This document shows positions 1-12,600 of a stretch of DNA of 64,000 nucleotides, in pieces. The stretch spans positions 10,244,501 through 10,308,500 of the forward strand of contig JAYKKT010000061.1 of NCBI GenBank assembly GCA_036023115.1, written 5' to 3'. Position 1 is the first letter of the stretch, and each line of letters starts with the position of its first letter. The notes under the pieces are model-generated. The model had not been told where the DNA came from, did not search any database, and was given only the letters and a program-made list of their open reading frames with translations. This DNA is from Brasenia schreberi (lineage: Eukaryota; Streptophyta; Magnoliopsida; Nymphaeales; Cabombaceae). The position numbers and the translations under genes are program-made.

Positions 1-1040
1 GGGTACCGAGGGAGGTTATTTGGAGAACTTTGGAAAAAAGAGGTATCCCATTGACATATATTAACCTTATAAGAGACATATATGATGGTGCAAAAACATG
101 TGTGCGGACTCATTAAGGAATGACAGACTTCTTTAAAGTTAATATTGGGTTACATCAAGGATCAACTTTAAGTCCATACTTATTTATAATGGTGATGGAT
201 GAGTTAACAAAACATATTCAAGATGAAGTACCTTGGTGTATGTTATTTGCAGATGACATTGTATTAGTGGAGGAGTCTAAGGAAAAAGTTAATAGAAAAT
301 TGGAACTATGGAGAGAAACATTAGAAAGCAAAGGCCTCCGACTTAGTAGAGACAGAATATATGGAATGTAAGTTTGATCATTTGGTTACCTCATAGGACA
401 TAGAAATTAAAATTGGCACACATTGTATCCCACAAAAGGAAAGTTTTAAATACCTAGGGTCAATTTTTCAGAGTGGTGGAAGAATTGATGGAGATGTTAC
501 GCATAGAATTAATGTTGGTTGGTTAAAATGGAGAGGAGCATCAGGTATTCTTTGTGAGAAGAAGATACCATTAAAGTTAAAAGGTAAATATTATAGAGCA
601 GCAATTAGGCCTGCCATGTTTTATGGTTATGAGTGTTGGGCAGTTAATCATCAATATATACAAAAGATGTCCGTGACAGAAATGAAGATGTTAGATGGAT
701 GAGTGGTCATACAAGAAAAGACCGTATACATAATGAGGTTATTAGAAACAAATTAGGAGTGGCACCAATAGATGACAAATTGGGAGAATATCGTTTAAGA
801 TGGTTTGGACATATAGAAAGAAGATCAAAAGAAGAACCTTTAAGAAGGTTAGAAAAAGTAATTTTGGAAAGTATTAAAAGAGGTAGAGGACGATCACAAA
901 AGTGTTGGAAAGAAACAATAAAGAATGATCTAGCTTATTGTGAGTTAACTGCTAACATGGCACACGATAGGGATCTGTGGAAACAAAGAATCCATGTAGC
1001 CGACCCCATCTAGTATGGGAAAAGGCTTAGTTGTTGTTGT
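1..1040 (+). mobile_element. RTE-clade LINE, 3' part, broken
   Basis: The stretch translates in pieces as the reverse transcriptase and C-terminal region of the RTE LINE seen nearly intact at 42559-45613. The catalytic FADD box lies near 247-258. It ends in the family 3' terminus, GACCCCATCTAGTATGGGAA followed by (TTG)n. The frame is broken by a TAA just before 120, a deletion near 350 and another near 690, so it cannot make enzyme. The left part lies outside the window. Confidence 0.93.
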
Positions 1041-1228
1041 AACCTCATTATGTATACGATCTTTTCTTTTATGACCACTCATCCATCTCAACATCTTCAT
1101 TTTTGTCACAGACATCTTTTGTACATGTTGATGATTAACTGCCCAACACTCAGAACCATAAAACATGGTAGGTCTAATTATTGATCTATAATATTTATCT
1201 TTTAACTTTAATGGTATCTTCTATCAAG
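1041..1228 (-). mobile_element. RTE LINE fragment, inverted
   Basis: Read on the minus strand this gives the RTE segment with [14 protein letters not shown] and RWMSGH, i.e. the part that corresponds to about 560-745 in the sense copy next to it. It starts directly after the (TTG)n tail of that copy and lacks a 3' end of its own. It is therefore a rearranged or separately truncated piece and forms an inverted repeat with its neighbour. Confidence 0.85.
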
Positions 1229-2977
1229 ACGACAAAACCAGCTTAATCTGGCTTTCCTATCTAAGTTTACAAATTATGCTAATTTTCTTGATTTACTCAT
1301 ATCTTTCAAGAACAACTTTAATGGGCATAGGTAGCATAAGATTCTGAAGCACTTGTCAAACATATATTAGCGTATCTATGATCTATCATTCCTTTCTTTC
1401 GTAATCTAGCAGCTAATCATCCACCTGAACATGTTATATTTATAGTAACAATGAGACAGAATACTTAAGTAACCCATCCTAGATTTGATATTAAGAGTGT
1501 GTTCTACAGCCTAGGCCCTAGATAACTGTGTGTTTAACTATGGGTCAGGATAACACTCCCAACAGTTCTCAGTTGGAGGAATCTCCTATTGAAGTGATTA
1601 TAAGAACCCTCCTGACTATAATCTTATGAACTTTTGCAAATGTTTTGCACATATAAGTTGCATAGAAATTCCTGCATTCGGTTGTATAATATATGACCTT
1701 TCTATGCATATTTACTCCCTTTTTCTTGAGTGCATTTCTTCTTAGTCACACTAAGGTTACAGATATTGTATAAAAATGTGATACTTTTCACAAACCCCAC
1801 AGATGTGGTTGTCATTTGAATTGTAAATTCATGATGGAACAGAGATCGTGTAATAGAAAAGAGGCTGTAGAAGCACAGGAAAATGATAATCATTAAGGGA
1901 CAACAACAAGAAACAGGATAACACAACAAAGCGGACAGAAGCAAGAACCAGAAAATGCAAGCATTGTAGGCTAGCAGTAACTACCAGTTCATGTCATTGT
2001 TCAGAAAATATGAAACCTGCCAACAGCAACCAACCTTTACCTCTCTTTTATTTTCCTTCACTAAATATTGAATTAAAAAAAGAAAAAAGATGGAAGCTGG
2101 CATAGTGGCATACATTGCCAGAAATGGAAGACATACAATGCCACAGCCAAGTTTGGCACACTTAGCCTCTCAAACAATAAATAAGCTCTAAAGGCATGAC
2201 TTTAGAAAGTTTTAAATGCCTACATAGATGTATCACAAAGTTTAAACCTAATGATGTTTTTCTGGATTTTTATACCAACAAATCCAGTGAGTAAATACTA
2301 TTAGTTGAAAACCACAAGCTTCTCAGATCCAAAGATGCAGCCAAAGTTCGCATCAACAATAGATGTAAAGGCCCCCTAAGTTGGAGGCTCTGCTGGAAGT
2401 GTTAGCTTAGCTAGGACCAATAAATAAAAACCAAAAACACACATAAATTTACAATTAGTAACAAACACATAATTATTATTGTGGATAAAGCACAAACATG
2501 CAAAGAAATTGGAACATATTTTAATACATGGCCCAACAAAATAGAAATACCACCTAAAGATTCATGCTTAATGCCGGGTAGAGAGGAGTCTACACAGGTT
2601 TCTAACTATTCCGAAAATGCTTATATGTGCTAAAATTTATCTATAGTAACACAACCTTGAGTATTTAACTTATTAATACCTTATTCCTTGGAAATGATAT
2701 TAACAAGCCATACACAAAGACACATGCACACAACACACAAACACCATGCAGCGGTCTTCCCCACCCACCCATGCACATGCACTCACATGCTCATTGTGCT
2801 TATAAAAGTCCGCAAAAGTTTCTGCAAGAGCCAACTCTTACCATAGCAAAATGTAATAAACAGAACATCTCAAAGAATTCCTAATTGTAACTACTTCATT
2901 AATATCGGAGACACAGAACAAACTAATGCATGCAAGCGTCCATCAAACATAAAGTACTGCTTTTATCTTAACCATAC
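1229..2977. other. No gene recognised; probable intron of the RING gene
   Basis: I see no convincing exon, RNA gene or known repeat here. If the RING-like gene at 2978-3097 is real, this stretch is part of its next intron, because its donor points this way and no downstream exon of that family could be read in it. Confidence 0.4.
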
Positions 2978-3097
2978 CACATGTAAAAGCAGTTGAATGA
3001 AGCATCTCAGGCAGATGCAATGTCTGTAAATAGATCTGTTAGGGTATGCCAATTCGTCGAGATCCTCTGTGCGTAAGCAGCAACATGCAGCACCCAT
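2978..3097 (-). CDS. First coding exon of a RING-type E3 ubiquitin ligase (AIRP1/At3g02290-like), partial gene
   Basis: The exon encodes 40 residues beginning MGAACCCLRTEDL, then AYPNRSIYRHCICLRCF, and ends at a GTATGG donor. This cysteine-rich, potentially acylated N-terminus (MGA/S-CCCLR...NPNSS-YRNCICLRCF) is typical of a small plant RING-H2 family that includes AIRP1-type ABA-response ligases. These carry the RING finger near the C-terminus, here outside the visible part. I chose the ATG at 3095-3097 because the family starts with MG. Upstream, a likely 5'UTR exon ends at 3972 with a GTAAAG donor. The later exons are not found in the 2.9 kb to the left, so the gene either continues beyond the window through an RTE-bearing intron or is truncated. 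The family call rests on the N-terminus only. Confidence 0.6.
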
Positions 3098-4090
3098 ACC
3101 GCCTTCAAACTTTTGTCTGGAATATCAATACTTCCAATGTCCTTCAAAACGTAAACCCTCGGATGAATCTTTCATGTGCAAAGGAAATTAGAAAAAGTCA
3201 AGGTTTACTCTCATATGCATTTTACTACAGTTAAATATCAGTTCTCCACAGGCTTTGGACTTGATATCACCAGATGAGCCTCATCTCCCCAACTGACAAC
3301 GTAGTGCCAGTTTCAACGTCCAGAAGGTCAAATTAAAGAGATACCACCTTCCAAATTTGACCTGCCCTAGTTAGAAACAAAAACACAGAATCAATAGCCT
3401 CCCTTAGCCAATTCATAACCCAATAATACCAGCTACAATAGTGCACTCCGAAACAGAAAAGCAATCCCATGTGGCAAGTTCCAGAAGGTGAAAGACGTCC
3501 TAGGAGCACCAGGTTTGTAACCACACAATCAGATTCGCTTTCGTTTCTTTAACAAAGAAGAATCAAGAAAACAGTTCCCATAAAAGAAAATTCATCAATA
3601 CAGTGAACAATAATCATCATCACCTCGGTGCAGAAATCCAACAAAAGAACCCCTACTCCTAAAAAAGTAAAGGAACAAAATAAAAATGGGAATGGGATTT
3701 TTTCATGTAACCGATTTATCATTTACAGGAATCTGGCTCGAAAAAAATTGAAACAACCCAATAATACAATCTAATTAATGGAAAAAATGGCGAGGAAAAC
3801 TGAAAAATCCTACTTCTACGATACTTTACACCAGCACGGTGGATCAAGCTCGTGAAATTCGCCATGGAAGCCAAAAATCAAAAACCAGGACAAGTCTCTT
3901 CGAACAGTAAAAGAAACCCATATCACCAAACCGTCGAACAAAAACATATGAAAGAAATAGACCCACTTTACCTTCCGGGCATCGAAGACCGTTAACCCTG
4001 AAGAAGAATTAGCCAGAAGTAAGCACACACTCGATGGTTCTGTCAGTTGGGCACTCCGGATTACCTGTCGGCGGGGGGAGAGAGAGTTGC
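3098..4090 (-). promoter_or_regulatory. 5' UTR exons and intron of the RING-like gene
   Basis: On the minus strand a GC-richer stretch at about 3972-4090 ends at GAAG|GTAAAG, a strong donor. A pyrimidine-containing stretch followed by AG near 3169 could be the acceptor of the next exon, leading to the ATG at 3097. This fits a gene with an intron in its 5'UTR. The transcription start is a guess. Confidence 0.4.
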
Positions 4091-5295
4091 GTTGGAGGTT
4101 TTCGGACAGAGACGTTTGGTCATATAAGTCAGAATGGAGATGATGGTGTCAGATACTTGAGAATCATGAATTGGGCAAGGTTGTCACTGAGTCATCAAGG
4201 ATTGATGTAATACAAACGACCCTTAAAATGCTTCAAGTCTAACCTAACCGCATCCAAATCGACAGTATGCATCCAGATCGACAGCTCTACAAGTCACTTG
4301 ACTCCAAATTCATTTAATACTTAGAGGAAGAAATATTTTACCTCACCTTCTCGCCAGGATGGGCTGAATAGGCAACTCTTTCAATTATAAGGATAAACCA
4401 CCCGACCGGTGGCCGTCCATGTAAAGGGAAGGTGGTAATACTAGCCAGAGCCATGGAAGGTTTGGTCTATGTTTCTCTTATTAATTTAGATAGCTGAGAG
4501 GTCGAATGATTGCACATGATAAGAGTGAAGATTAACTCGGTACAAGCAGTCAAGCAATCTAAAGGCTCGTTGAGTCACATCCCAAAAGATCAATGAGGAC
4601 AGTGTGATTGGCATCTTGCAACCCAATCTTAGGATTCTAAAACCATAATCAGATGCAATACATAAGTGTACTGTGACTGAGATGGAAATGGAGTTATTCA
4701 GCTGAGATCATTGTCCATGGTTACCACATTATTTTACATGTCCCGAAGGAAAGTGGAACAACATACTGTCGAACATCAAACATTCTTCTTCAACAGTAGA
4801 TGGACTAAGTCCACAATACAAGGCACTAGAAACAAGGACCACTGCCTAGCAAAGTATCAGTCATACAAGGTACTTGGAATAGCTAGAATACCAACTAGAT
4901 AACACACTGTAACTTTCAAACACCTACTGCGAAGAATAGGAGAACACTACATGCAGGATCATGAGCATAACAATACTCTAATTCCTAGTTGAGTTATCTC
5001 AGACCATCTTCGGAAATATGGGGCAACTGACCTTTTCTTGTTTTATTTTTTTGGAAGGTAAATTGTTCTACCTTTTTGTGCATATTGTCTATAGTCATTT
5101 TTGTACTGATAGGGGTCTTGCCTAACCCCATCTTGTGAATCCAAAAAAACTAATACTTATCTCGTTATAAAACAATCTTTGAAAGGCATATGCTTAAAAA
5201 ATGATATTGAAATTTAATAGTTACAGTTTTTAATTGTTGTTATTTTATGCATTGTGAAAAAAACACCCAAACGTTGCAAACCACCGAAGGGCAAA

Positions 5296-5405
5296 AGCTG
5301 ACTTGGCTAAGGGTTGATTCACAAATTGAAGGTCATGAGTTCGAACAACAGGGTGTGGATGTGGCTTCGGCTTCCCCACAGTACCACAATAACACTGAAA
5401 AAAGC
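5296..5405 (+). repeat. SINE-like repeat (family 2)
   Basis: It contains TTGGCTAAGGGTTG (A-box-like), GAGTTCGAAC (B-box) and TGGCTTCGGCTTCCCCACAG, and ends in a short A-rich run. A related copy at 14715-14800 shares GGCTAAGGG and TGGCTTCGGCCTCCCC. That layout suggests a tRNA-derived SINE, but no target-site duplication was established. Confidence 0.45.
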
Positions 5406-6205
5406 CAAAAAGTTACATTTTAAATATTTAAAGGTTTATCATAACTAATCTATTCATAATATGGGGTGGTCTGATAGAAATAACTTGAAGCATGGCGAAT
5501 CAAAGGGCCTAACAAGGTCTCGTGATTCATCAAGACCATTGACGGGCACACTTTAGAGTGACAAAATCTGAAAATTTCCTAGGTCTTGTCATTGTATATA
5601 GAGAATTACAAATATTTTGTGGAAGTCACCTTAAATACAAGTACTCCTCACCTCAAGAAAATTCTTGGGTCTGCCACTGGTCAACTCATGTACATCTTGT
5701 AAGAAAAGATCTCACAATTGGCTGCCTAAATTTCCAAAATATAACCAAACAGCTACTGAAAATGACAATGATGTCTATATTCATGCTTTATTGAGTCTTC
5801 TTGGAACCTTATTAATAATGAATGCTACAGTCAAACATTTAATATGAATCAATGTCTAACTCATTGATCTTGAGATCAAGAGTGCCTTGAAAAGTGGGTG
5901 GTTAAATGCAATATATAAAATTGTCAAGGAAGTCATAAGTAAATACCTGAGTATTAGATTACCTTTCATATCTAAGCCAGCAAGAGAAAGGAAAACTGCA
6001 GATAGAAGTATTCATTTGTTTTGGTACAACGGGGAGCACCGAAACCACATAGATGCACACCCCAAGTATTAAACTCATGCGTTTAACTTCTTAGTCGATC
6101 CCGTAGCCAGGTGAGTTATTGCTCCTTTTAGTTTTTTCTTTTTTGGTAACGAGGGGCTGAAGCCTAAGACCTGCTTAAAGCCAGTGGCAGACCTCTCCTT
6201 CTCTT

Positions 6206-6233
6206 TATATATATATATGTGTGTGTGTGTGTG
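6206..6233. repeat. (TA)n(GT)n microsatellite
   Basis: Alternating TA units pass directly into GT units. Confidence 0.9.
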
Positions 6234-6597
6234 AACACATGCTGCGTTAAAGATCTTACCTGAAAATAATGCATCATCGTGCATGAGAATACGGACGGAT
6301 CAAACCCATCTTAAGACCCATATTGAAAACTTAACTAGGATTTTTCATTACTTCTTTCTCGTTGCATACCCTGCTAGCTCAAGTTTGGAAATAATCATTA
6401 TGACCCATTGGTCCGGGTATCACAACAGACGCCAAAAGAGGCGCTTGATTTTCATATACGAAAACCAGGCATCATTAAGCGTAAATGAGAAGTCTGATCA
6501 AATCCATTTTCCGACCCACACTGGAAACTTAACTGGTCAGACTAAAGTCTGACCCATTTGCACTCCCCTTCAGCTCCCGTCGTGCTTTCCTTTCAAC

Positions 6598-6601
<4 letters not shown>

Positions 6602-6632
<31 letters not shown>
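6602..6632 (+). repeat. (GA)n tract running into the RPN12A start codon
   Basis: About 14 GA units form the end of the 5' leader. The last A of the tract is the A of the ATG at 6630, so repeat-length changes act right at the start site. Such GA/CT tracts are common in plant leaders. Confidence 0.9.
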
Positions 6633-6635
<3 letters not shown>

Positions 6636-9600
6636 GCCCGGTTCGTGGAGCTCGGTCAGGTGTTCGAACGCTTCAAGGCTGCTTTTGTGAGGAACGATAT
6701 TGACACTTGCAACTCCCTCCTCTCTAAGCTCAAGGTATCACTAAAAATTCCGTTTTCTTCACTTCTTCGAGATCCTTGTTTGACGGGGAGTCCCAAAACC
6801 ATTTTATTTTCCCGAGATTCAATAATTCTTTGTGGGTTTGATGACTTTATAGACTAAATCCTACGTTTCTTATGTAACACTTCAGTGGTGGGGATTTATT
6901 TTCTTTTCCTCTCTCTGAAATCATCAAAATCGTCAATCAGCTTCTGAGATCAGTGGATTGGTGGTAACTCACATTGTTTTAGGATATTGACGTTTGATTT
7001 GCTTTTATGGTATTTGAGGTTCTCTTGTTTAATGGTTTCTTATTGAATGCATTTCTGTATCGTTCGTCTTTCCAAGTTTTCGTCGTTTTGATTGGTAGGT
7101 AGCTGGAGCTTGTTGCTGATCCTTGCTCATTAGTCACTTGGGTATGTCAATTCGAGGGATCGTTAGGTCACTGAACTTATGTATGTATCATACTAGAACA
7201 CGCAACTAGAGGATTTTCAGATAAAATATACGTAATCATGCTCTGCGAGAAAGGGAAAGTTTAGTACTTTCTTGGAATATCATAACAAGGAAAGAACTAA
7301 ATTTCGCGCAGACAAAATTTTCATAGTTTTCCTTTGTGGCATGGTTAATGAATGATTTCTTTGCCTATTAAGCTTTCTGGTTAGGGTACTATATTGTGCG
7401 TCATTATCCAATACTCTTCCATCTTATCTATGTTCTTTGATGAGATGTATTGAGCCCCCTTCAGTAGCAAGCCACACATTAGGCAAAACAAGTTTGTATT
7501 TGTGCAATGTTTAATATGTCGTCATGAGAAGATATAATTAAGAGCAATTCTTGATATAAATTCAAATGTAATATTTTGTCTTGTAAGTTCCTCGGTGAAG
7601 TGTCTTGTGAATTCCTCAGGAAACTATTGAAAATTTGAAAGGTATATAGAAAGCAGCAAGCATATGTAAAATATATACATGTATGGAAAATTTGTCAACT
7701 TTCTTTCTCGCAATGTCATTACTGTCTTACGATAAGACGTTTCCAGGAAACATCATTTTCTCAATCTATGGCATTTTTGTTCGTTGTATGGCAACTTCCA
7801 AAGAGTGCACTACTTATGACATATTTCCAACTAACATGCTAGTAGAATGGAATACAAGTAATCATAGTATTAGCCTTTTATTGATGGTTATGTACCATAT
7901 ATACTTGTTTGTTCATCCAGGGAATTGCGAAATGGTCAGCGGATCTATTAATGCACATGATAGGGAAGGGAGAACTGTGTTGGTCACCACAATGTTCTGT
8001 TCTAAAATTTGCAAAGTATGGAGATTGTGTATTCTGTGAATTTATAAACCTACAAATCCATATTTACGAGATTCACAAGTCATAGTGTATATTAGAGTTT
8101 CAAAGATACGCTTAAATCTGCATTATCAGTTTTGAGTTGTTCCAACTTCCTATACTTGTTATCTTATGGTCATCACCAGTTTTGAGTTGTTCCTAACCTC
8201 CTATGCTGGGTTGCTAGGATGAATTATCTGCCTCAAAACTTGGTGATGTCCTCAAATTTATCACTTTTTCATGGGGTACGCAAATTTCTGAAGCCTCCAT
8301 TGTTTTGAATCTCAAACGGTGATATGGTGATTTGGCCGTCTCACTCGCTATCAATAATTGTAGACCTTTTAAAATTGTTATTTGTTGTTCAATGCTGATG
8401 TACCAGAATCTGCTATATCCCCCATATATCCCTGCTAATGCTCTATCTGGCCAAGCGTTAACTCACCATATACAACCTATAGACACACGCACACTTATAT
8501 AAAGCTGCGTTATCCATGTGTGTGTGTGTGTGTGACTAGGGTGGACAAATGATTGACTTGTCTATTCATATACTAAGCGATTAAGTTTATTGTGTGCTAT
8601 GCAGGTTATGTTAACTGAATTTCCTAGCCTGCCTCCATTGTTTCAAGAAACTCCTAATGCAGTTAACGAATTGACTATAGCAAGTAATCTCTCTCTCTCT
8701 CTCTTGCACAACCATACGTCTCTAGTTATTCATTCATTCGCTCTTTTTGTTTCCACTTGTTTGGTAGGAAGAATCCACTTACTACTGGTGCAACTTGGTG
8801 TTCACGTTCTTGTTTGTTAGAATGCAATGGTGTGATGTAAATTAGAAACAGTAACTGCTATAGTCAGGAACTGAGCTGAGTCCTTTATGTTTTGAGGGGT
8901 CACATGTAGATGAGATTGGATTCTGGAATTCAAAATGATTTATGTTCTTTGTAATTTTCTTCTGTTATTAACTGCCATTATTGTCTGTCATTGCATGGCC
9001 CAAATGTTTCCCTGTTGCTTCTTTCACTAGTTCTTGTTTCTGAGATATTTCCAGGTGTTTAACCTTGACATCTGAAATCTCTTATCTCTTCCATTGATCA
9101 CAACTTTTAGAACTTACTGGTCCTACTATCTTTTGCTCTCTTTCCTGCCTGCCTTTCGTGAATTCTAGGACCCTTTGAGAAGTGTTTAACGCTGCAGGAG
9201 TGTCATGATATGCCATTGCTGTTTGTTTTATTTTGTCTATTGTTATAGTATAAATTACTTTCCGATGCACAATTTCTGGATGCTAATGGTTTCTTTTAAT
9301 TCAACTTTAATCCTACCGCATACCTCTGATCCCTCCACTTTTGTATCAGTCCTACAAGAGACATTCTTTGCCATTTGGTGCTTGAAGAAAAATATATTTG
9401 TTGTGGCTGAAAATGCTTCTTAGATGATGTACCAAAAAATAGGAAAACTTGAGGCATTTCCTTTAGGTCCCTTTGGGTGTATCTACAGTTGTTGCCTGTA
9501 AGCAACAATCAATCGCATCTAAGTCATGTTACTTACAATGTTGTTTCCATTTTCTCACAAGAAAAAGAAAGGCCCATGCTACAGAGAGAACCTACTTGAA

Positions 9601-12600
9601 AAGTTGAAAGAAAGTATGTTGACTTAGAAACTTATTTTGTAAAATTAGTGGTGTTTGGTGGTTGTAGTGGAGATGGAAGTTTAACTTGGTCATGGCTTCT
9701 TGTAGTGGTGGCAGCGGCTGCAGATGTTGGTGATACCGTGGTGGGTGAGAAGATGGGTTGTGATGGCAAGCTATGTAATCCAAAATTGAAAGAGGAGGAA
9801 AGGCAAAAAAAGAAAAGGAAGAAAAGGTGGAAGAAATTGTTCTCTTAACAGGGTATGGCAGGTAGATATAGTGGCCCACTATATCTCCTCTAGGGATCCG
9901 CTGTAAAAAGCAGACACCCTCAAAATGACATCCACTTTCACCTTGAAAATTTGTGTCACATACACTGCTTAAGCACTTTTATAAGTCACATTAAAAGTTA
10001 AGCCTTGAACAGTCAGCCTCTTGAGCACCTTACAGCGCTTTCAATAATTTAGAAATCAAATAGTGAATCGTAGTGTTAATGCATGTGGTGCTTTTGGCAG
10101 CATTGGTAGTGGGGACAGCAGATGATGGTACCAAAGGGTGGTGGCAGAGGTGATGTGGATTGGTGATGGTGAGGGAGATAACGAATAAGAGAATAAAATC
10201 TGCAGCCATCATTATAATCAGCTATTGAAAATAAACAGAGCAATTGCATTCAATGTTTGTTCACGAATTTAATTACTTATGAAAAAGATAAAGTGAATTG
10301 AGCCTCTTTTGGGGATTAGGCTATGAGTATCAACATCATCATTATCATTGTCTTTATTATTGTTGTTGTTGTTGTCTTCGCTGTGTCGCATGTTAGTGGA
10401 AGTGCATGCCTTCGCATATTAAGAACCTTCTGTTGCTTCTGAGAATCAACCGGTATGATACCCCCTCATTATGTTGCATTTGTCACAGCCAATTACATTT
10501 ATCAGGGGGATGAATGTTCTGCACCCTCTTTCTATTTTCTCTCTGGCTATGACATTCTGGTTTATGAGAGTGTATATTTGTAACAAACTGTTGTTTGATA
10601 ATCAGATTACATTTTTCTTGGTTGAATAAATACCTGCTTTACAGTGACCTCATAAATCTTCTCATCATTTTGGGTTTGCGGCTCTTAGACTTGAGATGCT
10701 ATTTGGAAATTTTTTTCGTGGAAAGCATATTCTGGTTAGCAACTTAGCAACATAATGAAAATTGAATGCTTTCATAGGCTTAATGCTACGTGGAAGGACC
10801 AATGGAATCAAGGTTCATAGCTAACCATGATTTCCCTCACTCATGCATGACAATATAACTCATGCATGGTTGTACTGGCTGACAGTCTTTAAAGGGGTCT
10901 TGTGAAATTACCAAGCTTGATTAAAGATGACAATTGGTGATGCTGGTCTTAGTAGAGTCCCAAGCAAAAAATGAACCTAGAACTGATTCATTTTAAGTCT
11001 TGGCTGAACTTGTGTAACATCAGTTACATATTTGGATTGGGTAAATTTATAGATTAGTGACTGTGAAGAACTTCACAGCGTGTTTGTTTTTCCTATGATT
11101 TTTGTGGGTAACTTGAACTTTAAAAAAATCATATTGAGCATCCGTGCATAAGGGAAAGAGAGAGACAAGCTTTTATTGATTCCATAGCTACAAATAAAAT
11201 TAGATAGAAACAATTATGACGCTTGTTTTATGACTCACAAATAACAGAAATAGACATAGTATAGCAAGAATCTTAATATAAAATAAAGAAGAAATCATTC
11301 TTTTGATTAGATGGGCAGTGGTGGTGGTGGGTGAGGAAGCACTAAAGCCAGTTGCAATGAATGATTCATGATCGTGATGGCGGCACCTGTGGGAGGTGGT
11401 GGTGATGGTGCTGGCTTTACATCAAACCATTGGTTGTCATTATCGGGAGCAGCAAAACATACCATTTATGACTAAAACTTTCTTTCATCTCTATAAATAA
11501 TAAAAACAAATATATCCAAATGGACCATATAATTTGCAAGTAACCATTCCATGTAGTATAAGCGTTGAATTTCTTAGAATAACAAATCACCTGCCTCTTA
11601 CGAACCCATTTTGCTTGTAATTTGTTTTCTAGGTTTGCACTTTCATAACTGTTGACTCCTTTTCCCTTGATTATTTGTTGTACGTGCAATTTCAGGAGAC
11701 ATATATGAACATGCTGTTATTCTCAGCGTGAAGACCGAAGATGAAGATGCCTTTGAGAGGGATTTCTTTCAACTTAAACCTTATTATACTGATACAAGGT
11801 AGTTTATATGCTTTGATGTGGATATTTGTTCCCCATTTATATCTTTTCTTGCGTAGCATTTGTACCCATCAGTTGTGAATGACATAATGCAGAAGAGCAG
11901 ATAGAGTGTCTCTACGAAGTTTTCCCTTCTCGGTACTTGTTTGTGCTTTTTCTTTTTGAGTATCTGGTTCTCTCGTGGTCTATTGACATTTCTCCTTTTG
12001 GTTCATCCAGAATTTGAGTATGTATCTGTAATAGCTTTAAAGGGTTCTGTTTGAAAACATTCATGAATGAGTAACAATATAAAATACTAGTGGCTGAAGA
12101 AACGGTAAGGCGACTTCCTGTAAACAAGAAACAGCAGTTTCTTATGTAGCAAACCCTTGCTACTTAAACCACTTCCATAGAAAAGGAATAGTGCCTTAAT
12201 TTTTCATCATGATGTTACACATTCCGACATGTTAAGTTTAGGATGTTCCTTTGATTCCTAACATTGCTTTCTATGCTGTGAAGATTTTTCAAGACCGCAT
12301 TTTCTGCTTGTACTATTTTCCAATGTAACAGAAAGACCATACCGTTTGCCTATTTGATTATGTACGCCCGTGAATGTGGTAATTGGATGGTTCCTTCAAT
12401 TTCTTCTCATAATGGTAGAAGAACTCCGTCTATGTAAGGAATCACCCTTTCATGGCCGGTCCCAAGCCCGGAAAAAGGAGGAGGGTTGTGTTAGGCTTCC
12501 GACAGCCAGCGTAAAACTTTGTCGGACTTGACATGGATTCTACAAAAAAAAAAAAAACAAAGAATCCATGTAGCTGACCCCATCTAGTATGGGAAAAGGC

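Larger units (their letters stand above)
4091..6560. other. Intergenic, between divergent RING-like and RPN12A genes
   Basis: This holds the two upstream regions. Short open frames in it show no protein character. A SINE-like repeat at 5296-5405 and a (TA)n(GT)n tract at 6206-6233 are the only structured elements I can name. Confidence 0.5.

Noticed and set aside
5330..5360. tRNA genes at B-box-like GAGTTCGA sites (also 25990, 28139, 54335, 55755)
   Set aside because: No cloverleaf with acceptor, anticodon and T arms could be drawn; the sites fit SINE-like repeats.
7683..8039. 118-codon ORF in RPN12A intron 1
   Set aside because: Atypical composition, no motif, and it lies between two exons that splice correctly without it.
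9592..9879. 95-codon minus-strand ORF and its plus-strand partner (9648-9848) in RPN12A intron 2
   Set aside because: Both are low-complexity (GGT/AAG-rich) frames with no splice support or recognisable motif.
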